Below, one piece after another: positions 56,066 to 64,000 of a DNA stretch of 64,000 nt (positions are counted from its first letter, which is position 1; each line of letters begins with the position of its first letter). Source of the stretch: Elymus sibiricus (lineage: Eukaryota > Streptophyta > Magnoliopsida > Poales > Poaceae); contig CM077676.1 of assembly GCA_039707655.1 (NCBI GenBank), forward strand, positions 378,576,114-378,640,113, written 5' to 3'. The position numbers and the translations under genes are program-made. The notes beneath the pieces were generated by a model, which saw only the letters and a list, made by a program, of their open reading frames with translations, had not been told where the DNA came from and ran no database searches.

Positions 56066-56476
56066 TCAATTAAGTTTAATCCAGAAAAACAGTGGATAAA
56101 ACATGAATAGCATAATAGCGATGATAATCAAAACGAGCAACAGATTGTTGAAGTTAGTCATGCAAGCGAGGTCATAAGAAAGATGTATCACATCCCTATA
56201 AATTGCTACCACTAGTAAACCAAAAGCTATTCCTAATAGAGAGGATAAGATGACATACGGAGTAGCGGAAGCAGAAGCAGATGGACCGTTTCTCATGTCG
56301 CCGAGGAGATGGTCGACGTCGGGGAAGAAGTCGTCATCGGGGATGTCGACGTTGCCACGATGAACAAGGATCCAGCAGTCGTGCAAGGGTGCTCCCCAAA
56401 ACCCCGATCGCCCCTCTCCCGTATCTGTCACAAGAGGCGTGGTTTCGGAGGCCTGCTGTCTCACTCCCCGGTGCAC
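56066..56476 (-). CDS. Hypothetical 136-residue protein with two membrane helices
   Basis: Not recognised. The intact frame starts MHRGVRQQASETTPLV. The first half is soluble, with an acidic NVDIPDDDFFPDVDHLLGD stretch at about residues 48-66. Two hydrophobic segments follow: YVILSSLLGIAFGLLVVAIY (about 75-94) and LLLVLIIIAIMLFMFYPLFF (about 112-131), ending WIKLN. It lies among decayed retrotransposons, with no obvious promoter close by, and the frame is open further upstream without an ATG preference. It may be a captured gene fragment or an exon of a host gene. Coding status uncertain. Confidence 0.35.
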   Translation of the reverse strand: MHRGVRQQASETTPLVTDTGEGRSGFWGAPLHDCWILVHRGNVDIPDDDFFPDVDHLLGDMRNGPSASASATPYVILSSLLGIAFGLLVVAIYRDVIHLSYDLACMTNFNNLLLVLIIIAIMLFMFYPLFFWIKLN

Positions 56477-57342
56477 ACCGAGGAGCGAGATGGGAAAGAA
56501 GTGGGCGGCGCAAGGTTCTAGAACGAGGCAAGGAGTTGTCTATCCTGCCTGTAGAGGAGCGGCCTCTTATATAGGCCTCGAACAGAAGAAGAGAAACTGA
56601 CTCGCTTTCCCACAAGGGAGGTAAAGAGAACCAAAACTGAACTACTACGAAAAAACTGCTTCGAATTCCCACTAGTGGAGAAATGGCTCCACTTCCATCT
56701 TGCGTGAGAAAAATAAGACGTCGTTTACACATGACATAGGTCCTAGCGTGACTCAACTCAATCATGAAACACGACGCGCATGTGAGGCGTGGTGTGGCGA
56801 GGTGGGCGGCGGAGGAACACACGTGTATATGCTCTCTTTTGAAGCTCTTAGTGGTATGTGGAACAACTCTCCATATACGCTGGTATCACACATCCTCCAC
56901 TAGCGGGGTGGGACTAAACTTTCTAGACCACCTTGTCATGCATGAATGGGCCACATGGGCCTCTTGGATTAACATTGAATTATTGGTAATATTCTGAAAT
57001 ATAAATGGGCTAGGCATACTAATTCCAACACAACACACATGTGTGTAGCCAATGTAGTGCCCCCAGCCCTATATAAGGGGAGGACCGAGGCCATGCACGA
57101 GGTTGGATTTTTCGGAGAAGAACAAGTAGCTAGCAGAGAGCTAGTTGATCATCTTGTAACATGCCACATATATGCACACATCAACACCAAAGCAGGAAGT
57201 AGGGCTTTACACTTCTGTGGTGTCCCATACCTAGGAAAAATCTATGTCTTGAGATTGGAATTCTTCTGAAGTATTTTAGCCCCTGTCTGAACAAAATAGA
57301 GGGTCTCATTGATCTCCAATTTCGAGGTTATCACCATCAACA
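56477..57342 (+). repeat. Probable decayed Gypsy 5' LTR (start not defined)
   Basis: The end is clear: ...TCACCATCAACA at 57342, followed by a primer-binding-like TTTGGCGCATCAGGTAGGGG. A TATA box (CCCTATATAAGGGG, about 57068-57081) lies 260 bases upstream, as expected for R-U5. The start could be anywhere from about 56600 to 57053. No second LTR in the window. Confidence 0.5.
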
Positions 57343-57363
57343 TTTGGCGCATCAGGTAGGGGC
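57343..57363 (+). promoter_or_regulatory. Gypsy-type primer-binding region
   Basis: TTTGGCGCATCAGGTAGGGG right after the CAACA LTR end. The TTGGCGC...CAGGTAGGGG form is familiar from grass Gypsy elements. Confidence 0.5.
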
Positions 57364-57899
57364 TAAGGCTCCAGGTTTCTTCGTTCCTTCTTCGTCGATC
57401 ATGGCCAGCTCACACCCGTCCCAGTCACCGCAGCGGTCATGCCATTCACTGCCAGCGGCAGCGCCCTCAGGTCGTTCCCGTGCAGAGGACCGCCAATTAT
57501 ATCCTATTCCTCAAAGCCTTAGTAGTTCTAGGACCAGGGTTGAAACAAAGTTGATGAAGGCATTGGTTGTTCTACCTGGAACAACTTACTTCAATAAACC
57601 TTGGTCTTGTGTTTAAGATTTGTTGTATCCGAGATATATTTCTCACCGCTTTATTTTTTAGGGAATTTTCACCACTTTATTAGTAAATACTTAATGCATT
57701 GCAAATTGATCGAGTTAAATCCCTTATTTACTTCTTCCATGCCTTGCAACGGACACTACCCCTTTATATGTCATAATTGGTAATTGCATTTACTACAGCA
57801 TGGCCTAGTCCGCCCATAGCACATAAACATGTGCCTATTGAATTCAACTGCCGTGAGACCTTTTCAAATAAAAGAAAAAACTGTAGTGTGACCTTTTTC
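57364..57899 (+). other. Decayed leader/gag remnant and AT-rich DNA
   Basis: A possible gag start at 57401 (MASSHPSQSPQRSCHSL) stays open only to 57616. Beyond that is AT-rich sequence with no feature recognised. Confidence 0.35.
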
Positions 57900-58080
57900 T
57901 AGAAATATGGGGATTTTTAAAAATAGATCAACCTTTTCTTAACATAGGAACATTTTCTTAACACGGGGTGAACATTTTTCGGAAATGTATGAACATTTTC
58001 TTAACATGGGATGAACATTTTTCTGAGATGGATGAACATTTTTTTAACAAGGGATGAACATTTTGCCGAAATGTATTATA
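57900..58080. repeat. GATGAACATTTTTC quasi-repeats
   Basis: Four or five degenerate units of about 30 bases (GGGATGAACATTTTTC, TGGATGAACATTTTTTT), similar in style to the AT-rich element arrays at 9726 and 22905. Confidence 0.65.
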
Positions 58081-58203
58081 AATCACTACAAGAGACAAAG
58101 TCCAATTTCCATGCTTCCTGTGAGATCGATACTCTTACTTAAAAAAGGCTATAACTAAACCTTGCGCACTTACAGGACATCAACTGTATATTCTGCGCAG
58201 AGA

Positions 58204-58243
58204 ACAACACCCAGGTGTTGTGCAGGGGCATGGGATGCCCCTG
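58204..58243. repeat. Two adjacent perfect short palindromes
   Basis: CAACACCCAGGTGTTG followed by a 2-3 base gap and CAGGGGCAT-GGG-ATGCCCCTG. Each can form a hairpin. Confidence 0.8.
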
Positions 58244-58609
58244 TTGCCTTAACTCCTATTTAACTGGATGTGTGCACTGTTAATTGTGTGGTAATGTGTA
58301 GGAGAACTATTAATCGTGTGCATATTTGATATATGGTGTGTTGCTGTGAAGTGTGATGCATTCAGGTGGTAAGTTCACTAGATTTGAAAGGGGTGAGAAG
58401 AGCAACACATTGCACACAAGCAAACATCTGTGATTTGCATCTGCTCACCCATAAAGCACAAATGCAGGTGTCCAAACCACATGCATCAACTGCTCACTGG
58501 TGCAATGCAAGCTACCAACTATGTGCACAACATGGTTTTTGACATGTATTACCTCAGTCTGTCCTAGTTGAGCCACAGATGCAGAGAGGTAAAAAATGAC
58601 GCAGTCTAC

Positions 58610-59395
58610 CAAACGCCTCATCATGCAGGTAGTATGGACAGTTTTTTTCTTTGAACAATTTTTTCTAACACAGTGCAATCGCAGATGCAAAGAGGTTACA
58701 TAGCGTTTGTTGGCAAGAGGAAGCTTCCTCACGGCCCGCATAATTTGATTATGCCTTCTTCATTTTCTCATCTCTGTGTTGCATGTCTTTAGTTTTTAAA
58801 CTCACCGCGGTCAAACCTGATGGAATGCGTGGATAGTTTTTTTAGCGCGAGAACGAATCAGATCAGATCGCACCCCGTTAGGCTAGGCGTGCATTTGGCT
58901 GGAGACATGTGCCACGGTATTACTTTCCTAGGTAAACGAAGTTTAAATTAGAGTGAGTCAACTGTTCATGGTGCTTGCACGCACGGCATGCATGTTGCAT
59001 GGTATGCAATGGTACTCCATTGCACATGAGGTCGGTCGTTACACCTCACGCCTTTGGATCTCCACTTCTCAGGTTAAACACTTTCTAGTCTAGTAAAATC
59101 TCTATTGATTTTTTTGATAAACAAGATCTCTATTGATTTCTCACATAAGCTAAACGAAATACCGTGCTAATATATGTTTCTTTTCTATCTCACCATGTTC
59201 CTTATATACCTTTTCATCTTCACGGCCGTAGCAGTATTAATTAACACAGTAAGTATTTTTTTTTGGGGGTCTAACTCAGTACTAAGTATTATTGATACTA
59301 GTGTTATGAGTTGGCTTTTCATCAGATCTAGTAGTCCTAACATAATTAGGAGTTCATTATATATCTTAGTGAATTGAAGTTAGCGCAAACAATCA
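58610..59395 (+). repeat. Repeated upstream block, copy A
   Basis: Matches 62460-63165 with diverged bases: GTAGTATGGAC, GAGGTTACA, GGAAGCTTCCTCA, AACTCACCGC, GCGCGAGAACGAATCAGATC, GCATGTTGCATGGTATGCAA, and GAGTTCATT...GCGCAAAC. It includes GCAATGGTACTCCATTGC, a short inverted repeat kept in both copies. It is probably a duplicated 5' region of the gene at 63521. Copy A is cut off by the MULE remnant at 59400. Confidence 0.8.
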
Positions 59396-59862
59396 ATCGC
59401 TCAATTTTTTTTGCGGGCGCCGTTGGCATTGGCCGCGGCGGCCCTCTGCACTGCGCAGGAGGAGGCAGAGCGGCTCCTCCACGAGCGGCAGGCAGCAGGC
59501 GGACAATGCTGCCACGGTGGACCGGCGCCCGTCCACCGCTGCACGATGACGACAACAACAGTGCGGTAGGGCAAGGCGGTCACGCGTACGAGGTGGTCGT
59601 CCGGTACAAGTTGTAGGATTTTTTTTCTAGTTTTTAGTTAAACGGTCGAAATAGCGAGCTTTTTATGTAAATTATGTCCGAACTTTAATGAAATCGGTCG
59701 TGTTTAATGAAATTTGTCCGGTTTGTTCAAATTAGTTTTGTATTGTATGCGGATAGCATTGGATTGCCGACTCCTGCATCCGTGTCCGTGGACTGGTCCC
59801 CCCTCCCCCCGTTCTGCGGACGGATGCGGTGTCGGGTTTGCGGATCAGCATTGGAGATGCCC
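59396..59862 (+). mobile_element. MULE remnant, right end only
   Basis: The right terminus GCATTGGAGATGCCC ends at 59862, as in MULE 1 and 2. Upstream is the C-terminal ORF part, with EEAERLLHERQAAGGQ and GGHAYEVVVRYKL stopping at 59616, then the AATTTGTCCGG region. The left end is missing, where the repeated block stops matching copy C. It is therefore truncated or part of a compound insertion. Confidence 0.65.
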
Positions 59863-60109
59863 TAAGCATGCCATCCAAGTACAATTCTACCCAACCCTAA
59901 CCCAAGTAGACAATATATGTTTGTTCACATTTTTTGTCGTCTCAAAGGTGAACTCCATATTATTTGGACCCGTATGAAATATACCAGTTATATTCTTCAT
60001 ATCTACTAGTTCCACTTAATCATATGTAGCCAACAAAAGATAAATATATATAAAGTATCGACACCCATTTTGTACACCCAGAAAGATCATACCACAACTA
60101 AAAAAAGGC
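59863..60109. other. AT-rich spacer, no gene
   Basis: No frame or repeat recognised. Ends with AAGGC (60105-60109), the possible left target duplication of the next element. Confidence 0.45.
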
Positions 60110-60530
60110 TGTTATGTTGTGATCCAAATTCAAGTGTAAAGATAAGGCTAACTTTTTCTGACGAGTGAGCGGAGCGAGGCCCGTCGCCGGTAGGCTTTGG
60201 GCTAAAGCTGAGCGAAGTCTGAAGTTAGCCTATGTGGGCCGCGCCATCAGGGACACCTGGGGGTGCGGGGGGCAAAGCCCCCGCGGTACGGATCAGTATT
60301 GGCCTAGGTCACCTGTGTTATATATATCCTTTGTATGCCGCCGCACGGGATACGTTGATCAGCTGTAAATCCTTGGCGTTTATAACCTCCCCCGATATAG
60401 TGAAGATTTGCTGGCTGGTACCCGTGGGTTTTTCCCCTTCGTGTTGGAGGGGTTTTTCACGTTAAATCTCGTGTCTCCTGTGTTTGATTTCGTTCTTCAT
60501 CTTATTCGATTGCATGTCATATCTCTAACA
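60110..60530 (+). mobile_element. Short solo LTR (421 bp), Copia/TRIM-like
   Basis: Starts TGTTATGTTGTG and ends CATATCTCTAACA, so TGTTA/TAACA are inverted. Flanks AAGGC (60105-60109) and AAGAC (60531-60535) differ at one base, an acceptable aged 5-bp duplication. The 3' part reads CCTCCCCCGATATAGTGAAG ... GTTTTTCCCCTTCGTGTTGG, the U5-type ending of many plant Copia LTRs. TATATATATCC near 60310 may be its TATA box. Confidence 0.7.
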
Positions 60531-60569
60531 AAGACCATACCACGTAAACTGGCTAAGATCAATTTCATG

Positions 60570-60716
60570 CCATGTCTTTGCCAAGTACGTCGTTACATCT
60601 CATGGCTATTGTCCTTTGGATCTCCCCACTTCTCAGGTTAAGCACCTTCCAAAATCTCTGCTAAACGAAATACCATCAAATATTTGTTTCATTAATTCAG
60701 TTCTTTCCCATGTTTC
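60570..60716 (+). repeat. Repeated upstream block, copy B (part 1)
   Basis: TCATGGCTATTGTCCTTTGGATCTCC, CACTTCTCAGGTTAAGCACC and CTAAACGAAATACCATCAAAT match 59040-59165 and 62870-62950. It is continued at 61735 after the Harbinger insertion. Confidence 0.65.
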
Positions 60717-60719
60717 TTA

Positions 60720-61730
60720 GAGCATGGTTAATAATATAGCCAGCCGCTGACTATAGCATGTTGCCATGTCATCTATAGCCAATGTAATAGCTTTTTTTTA
60801 GAAACACCTGTAACTTTATTTATACTCATAACAATTACAGGTACACTGATTTGGACCTAAGATCCAAGAAAATACAAAGTAACTCATATGACTAAGAATT
60901 ACAGTGAAATCTATTGAAAACACCTTCTTCGCGGTATCAATCTCTGCTTGAAGAAATACTCCAAAGACTTCAGTAAAGAGGCTGCAATTGGACTGGAGCA
61001 GCGATGTTGTCACTCTTTCACCAGCACGAACATTACCAATAATGGTTTTTGAAAGCGCCTTGAGTCACCCATCCAAAAAGATGGGAAGCCTTGATCGATG
61101 AACGTACTTGGGCCAGGGATGATCCCCTAGAAGTGCAGGCCGTCGAATCATTATATCTTCACCATGGCGTCGATGAAAGATTTCACCTCCACAAAGAATC
61201 AGACCAACAAAAAAAATCTTGACACAACAACATAAACTCATCAGATCCGAATAATCGGATCCGCGAGGACAGAAAACTCTCTAACCTCATGGCACCGCCA
61301 AAAAGAAAGAGAGGAAATTTATTCTCATAAAACTATAATGATCACTAGACGTTGACGAAGAACATAGAGATCTTGAAGATCCAAGGTCCCCCCACCTCTC
61401 AGCGCCAAGATGGCAGCCGGAGGCGAGGGGACCTAAATTTCTCAGATGGCGACGACAGCGGCGGCGGCACAAGAAACCCTCCAGGAACTGCGAGAGCCCC
61501 CGGAGCCAATGTAATAGCTAACATGTATAATAGTTAGATACAAACAAGTACTACTTTTTTAACATATAGTCCACCTTTCACTCTCACAAAGGTTCTTGGA
61601 GCGCGTGCTACAGCCGGCTGTAAATCTACAACCCGCTTCTCTTCTCTATGCTATTCTCTCTCTTCCAACTAAGCAAATATATAATATTTAAATCTTTATA
61701 GCCCACTTACATCACCTTATTATATTGCTC
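60720..61730. mobile_element. Harbinger/Tourist-like MITE carrying an insertion
   Basis: The 3-bp target duplication is TTA on both sides (60717-60719 and 61731-61733). The termini are GAGCATGGTTAATAATATAG and, inverted, GAGCAATATAATAAGG. Without the 711-base insert and its duplicated target the MITE is about 284 bases. TTA target and GAGCA termini fit PIF/Harbinger. Confidence 0.75.
60793..61503 (-). mobile_element. Retroposed insert with A-tail and 16-bp duplication
   Basis: Flanked by a perfect 16-bp repeat AGCCAATGTAATAGCT (60777-60792 and 61504-61519). The insert begins with a T run on the plus strand, that is, a 3' A-tail on the minus strand after AATAAAGTTACAGGTG. The other end is GC-rich (GGGGGCTCTCGCAGTTCC read on the minus strand). 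Variable long duplication plus A-tail is target-primed reverse transcription, so this is a SINE-like or truncated LINE copy. No RT frame is seen. It inserted into the Harbinger MITE. Confidence 0.85.
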
Positions 61731-61734
61731 TTAT

Positions 61735-61870
61735 ACTATTACTTTTCGTCTTCACTGGCTGTAGCATCATTAATTAACATGGTAAGTATTATTGATACAG
61801 TTGGCTTTTCATCTTTTCGAGTAGTAGTAACTTAATTAGGAGTTCAAGTCAGCGCAAAGAATCAAAGAAA
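61735..61870 (+). repeat. Repeated upstream block, copy B (part 2)
   Basis: TTTTCGTCTTCACTGGC, TAGCATCATTAATTAACA, GTTGGCTTTTCATC and TTAGGAGTTCAAGTCAGCGC match 59205-59390 and 62975-63155. Confidence 0.65.
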
Positions 61871-62240
61871 GCCCTGAATAAGAGCAACATCCATTTCGTG
61901 TTTGTCATGCATATAGATGCAATAGTTGCCTAAAAGGATAGTGTTTTGATGATTATTCAAACAATGTGCTGTTGTAGATTTTGATTTTTCATTATTTACT
62001 ACTCCCTCCATTCCAAAATAAGTGTCATGGTTTTCACGACACTTATTTTGGAATAGAGGGAGTACCGTACAATTCACTTATCATTGCTTGTGGATGCTAT
62101 ACATTCTACTAGACAATGTCATCATGCAGGTAGTATGGACTGTTTTTTCTTTCTTAAAACAGTTACAGAGAGGTTACACATCGTCTGTTGGCGAGACGAA
62201 GCTTCCTCACGGACCGCATAACTTGGCTTTTGGGCATTGA
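61871..62240 (+). repeat. Tandem unit 1 (with MITE)
   Basis: TTTGTCATGCATATAGATGCAATAG, ATTATTCAAACAATGT, ATGCTATACATTCTACTAGA, GTAGTATGGACTG and GGTTACACATCGTCTG. The same order follows at 62283-62600. The Stowaway at 62002-62062 is only in this unit. Confidence 0.75.
62002..62062. mobile_element. Mini Stowaway MITE (61 bp)
   Basis: CTCCCTCCATTCCAAAATAA and its inverse AATAGAGGGAG, with TA on both sides (62000-62001 and 62063-62064). It is almost a perfect hairpin with a short loop. Confidence 0.9.
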
Positions 62241-62282
62241 TCCCTTTTCCATGACAAGGTGAAAGTAATTAAAACATACAAG

Positions 62283-62600
62283 CCTTGAACAAAAACAATA
62301 TTGCTTTCTTGTTTGTCATGCATAGATGCAGTAGTTGCTTAAAAAGGACGGTGTATTGATCATTATTCAAACAATGTTCTATCTTGTAGATTTTGTATTT
62401 TTATTATTTATCGCTGTAAAATTATCTTAGCGTTGATTTAGGATGCTATACATTCTACTAGACAATGTCATCATACAGGTATAGTATGGACTGTTTTTTT
62501 TAAACAGTTACAGAGAGGTTACACTGCGTCTGTTGGCAGGAGGAAGCTTCCTCAGGGCCCGCAGAACTTGATATTGCCTTCTCTATTTTCTTCACCGTAC
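62283..62600 (+). repeat. Tandem unit 2 (no MITE)
   Basis: Repeats the order of 61871-62240 (TTTGTCATGCATAGATGCAGTAG; ATTATTCAAACAATGTTC; ATGCTATACATTCTACTAGA; GTATGGACTG) with an empty MITE site, then runs into copy C. Confidence 0.75.
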
Positions 62601-63165
62601 GTGTTGCATGCCTTTAGTTTTAAACTCACCGCAATCAAACCTGGTGGAATGCGTGGGTAGTTTTTTTTAGCGCGAGAGCGAATCAGATCAGATCGTATCC
62701 CGTTAATTAGGCATGTATTTAGGCTTGAGATGTGTGCTTTCCTAGATAAACTAAAGTTAGTTTTGAGTGAGTCAGCTATTCATGGTGCTTGCACGCACGC
62801 GTGCATGTTGCATGGTATGCAATGGTACTCCATTGCACATGAGGTCGGTCGTTACACCTCACGCCTTTGGATCTCCACTTGTCAGGTTAAGCACCTTTCA
62901 AACTCTATTGATTTCTCACAGATGCTAAACGAAATACCGTCAAATTTTTGTTTCCTTTCTTTCTCATGTTCCTTTGCCTTTTCGTCTTGGCCGGCCATAG
63001 CATTATTAATTAACACATTAAGTTTTTTTTGAAACAACACATTAAGTATTGATACTAGCTACTACTAGTTTTATGAGTTGGCTTCTCATCAGATCTAGTA
63101 GTGGCGATGTAATTAGGAGTTCATTTATGTTAGTGAATTGAAGTCAGCGCAAACGATTAATTGTT
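62460..63165 (+). repeat. Repeated upstream block, copy C
   Basis: Homologous to copy A throughout and followed at once by the gene at 63521. It is the best candidate for the original 5' region. The GCAATGGTACTCCATTGC inverted repeat is kept. Confidence 0.75.
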
Positions 63166-63422
63166 CAATTCATTATCTTTGGCATTGCATGTGTGTCACA
63201 TGGCCTTTGAGTTGTCCAAGAAATGCTCGCGTGGTACCTGTATCGCGGGAGATGGCGCCATTCATGTCTAAACTATCGTTGCAAATCTCTCTGACACGAT
63301 TTCCTTTCTGCCGCGATCACATGGCCCAGGCCATCCGGTGGGGGTTGCTTGAGTTGTCCGAGAAATGCTAGGGCTGTATGCATGCATGCATGCATGAGCC
63401 GTTGGGGTTGGGATACGTAGGT
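63166..63422 (+). promoter_or_regulatory. Upstream region with CATGCA (RY) repeats
   Basis: GTATGCATGCATGCATGCATGAG at 63376-63397 contains overlapping CATGCA words. RY elements of this form are bound by B3 factors such as ABI3/FUS3 in seed genes. They lie about 30 bases upstream of the TATA box. The functional role is inferred. Confidence 0.5.
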
Positions 63423-63430
63423 GTATAAAA
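63423..63430 (+). promoter_or_regulatory. TATA box of the 63521 gene
   Basis: GTGTATAAAAGGGAGG, a strong plant TATA box about 95 bases upstream of the ATG, leaving room for a start site near 63455 and a 60-70 base leader. Confidence 0.7.
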
Positions 63431-63520
63431 GGGAGGGTGGTGAGCCCCTTAGAAGACACCACCCAAAGCACACGAGATCAACAAACACTTGTTGGTCTCT
63501 CCTCTTATACGCCAACGGCA

Positions 63521-64000
63521 ATGGCCGCAGCTGCAGGCTTAGTTTGGGCGACCTTGCTCATGTGTGTTGCGCTCGGCGCCGGGCAACTTCAACGATCGAC
63601 ATCGAGAATGCATTAATTGCCACCTTTTTTCCTAAAGGTTCCCTGTCACCGCCCGTGAGGATATACTGCAGGGAGGACGCCGCGCTGAACGTGGGCATAG
63701 TCGGCGACAAGGTTGTCCTCGTAGACGAAGACTGCAGTGACTTGACACAGGCAAGGCTCCTCTAGCCCGATCCATCTACGTACTGCTCTCTTTTTTTATC
63801 TTTTTATTTCTATTTTTTGGCGGGTGATCCATCTACTGCTAGCTAGCTCATGAATATACAAACGGGTTCATGCTATATACTCCTATATGTAGCGCATATT
63901 AACTGAAATGGCTCCCTGTGTACATCCTCGAGTCCTTGGAAAACGGAGAGGAGGGGCTCAAGCCGTTCTTTCTGATTAATGCGCAGACGTTTCAGGTCAT
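63521..64000 (+). pseudogene. R40/ricin-B-like lectin gene start (partial, frame-broken)
   Basis: The ATG at 63521 is in good context (GGCAATGGC) and begins MAAAAGLVWATLLMCVALGA, a signal-peptide-like sequence, but this frame stops after 31 codons. The next frame continues with PPVRIYCREDAALNVGIVGD and KVVLVDEDCSDLTQ. That matches the start of an R40-type ricin-B-like domain (V-R-x-x-C-R, then a VVL strand). At 63910-63998 another block reads WLPVYILESLENGEEGLKPF and FLINAQTFQV, the expected continuation. A GC-AG-like donor (CAG|GCAAGG, 63750) could begin an intron, but no in-frame acceptor preserves the W residue. It is therefore either a gene with a one-base frameshift and unresolved intron, or a pseudogene. 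It runs off the window. Lectin function would be sugar binding, not enzymatic. Confidence 0.5.

Noticed and set aside
58084..58100. CACTACAAGAGAC as a CACTA terminus
   Set aside because: Only one end, no subterminal array and no target duplication found.
42831..59862. Pairing the 42831 MULE terminus with the 59862 terminus
   Set aside because: The 54179 terminus gives an ORF split only by element 3 and a size matching MULE 1; no duplication supports the longer pairing.
1..64000. CRISPR arrays, bacterial operons, tRNA or rRNA genes
   Set aside because: No regularly spaced identical repeats with unique spacers and no cloverleaf or rRNA sequence was recognised; the window is plant transposon DNA.

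Overview
This is a plant nuclear sequence, almost certainly from a Triticeae grass (wheat, barley, rye or a relative). The evidence is a BARE1/Angela/WIS-type Copia LTR, a second Copia family whose LTRs begin almost the same way, a CACTA transposon with the grass gene set (transposase plus a Ulp1-like ORF2), Stowaway and Harbinger MITEs, and Mutator-like elements with GGGCATCTCC termini. It is not bacterial: there are no operons, and the longest open frames belong to transposons. The only candidate host gene is an incomplete lectin-like one at the right edge.

Layout. (1) 1-9538: 3' part of a Copia element (element 1) with a ruined gag-pol, interrupted by a solo LTR of its own family at 5126-7317 (target duplication ATAGG). 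(2) 9539-11599 and 21114-22300: AT-rich, quasi-palindromic repeat DNA split by a complete Copia element, 11600-21108 (element 2; duplication CGTGT; two 2013-bp LTRs). (3) 22300-25480: a large AT-rich fold-back region with a Stowaway MITE and a perfect 129-bp tandem duplication, then a non-LTR-like repeat. (4) 26203-42321: a Mutator-like element (MULE 1) carrying an ORF remnant, into which a 14.3-kb CACTA element (27970-42282, duplication ATA) inserted. The CACTA element is itself broken by a BARE/Angela solo LTR in ORF2 (31250-33020, duplication ATCTC) and by a 3.7-kb solo LTR in the transposase (35219-38935, duplication CACCA). (5) 42831-54179: a second MULE with a related ORF, split by a third full-length Copia element (43662-53159, duplication ATCTC, two 2104-bp LTRs). 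(6) 54188-57620: a 5'-truncated Copia pol fragment with a short LTR, a small two-helix membrane ORF, and a decayed Gypsy-like LTR/primer-binding site. (7) 58100-63400: low-copy DNA made of repeated upstream blocks, with a MULE remnant, a short solo LTR, a Harbinger MITE carrying a retroposed insert, and a small Stowaway. (8) 63423-64000: promoter and start of a probable R40/ricin-B-like lectin gene or pseudogene running off the edge.

How the parts relate. The main story is nesting order. Target duplications can be read for most insertions, so the history can be reconstructed without outside data. The three Copia copies carry the same kind of decayed internal region between well-preserved LTRs, primer-binding sites and polypurine tracts. 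This is the signature of a non-autonomous family moved by enzymes of a relative, plausibly the BARE/Angela group whose solo LTR lies in the same window. The three MULEs share an unassigned ORF with KEEP motifs. No CRISPR array, tRNA or rRNA gene was recognised.
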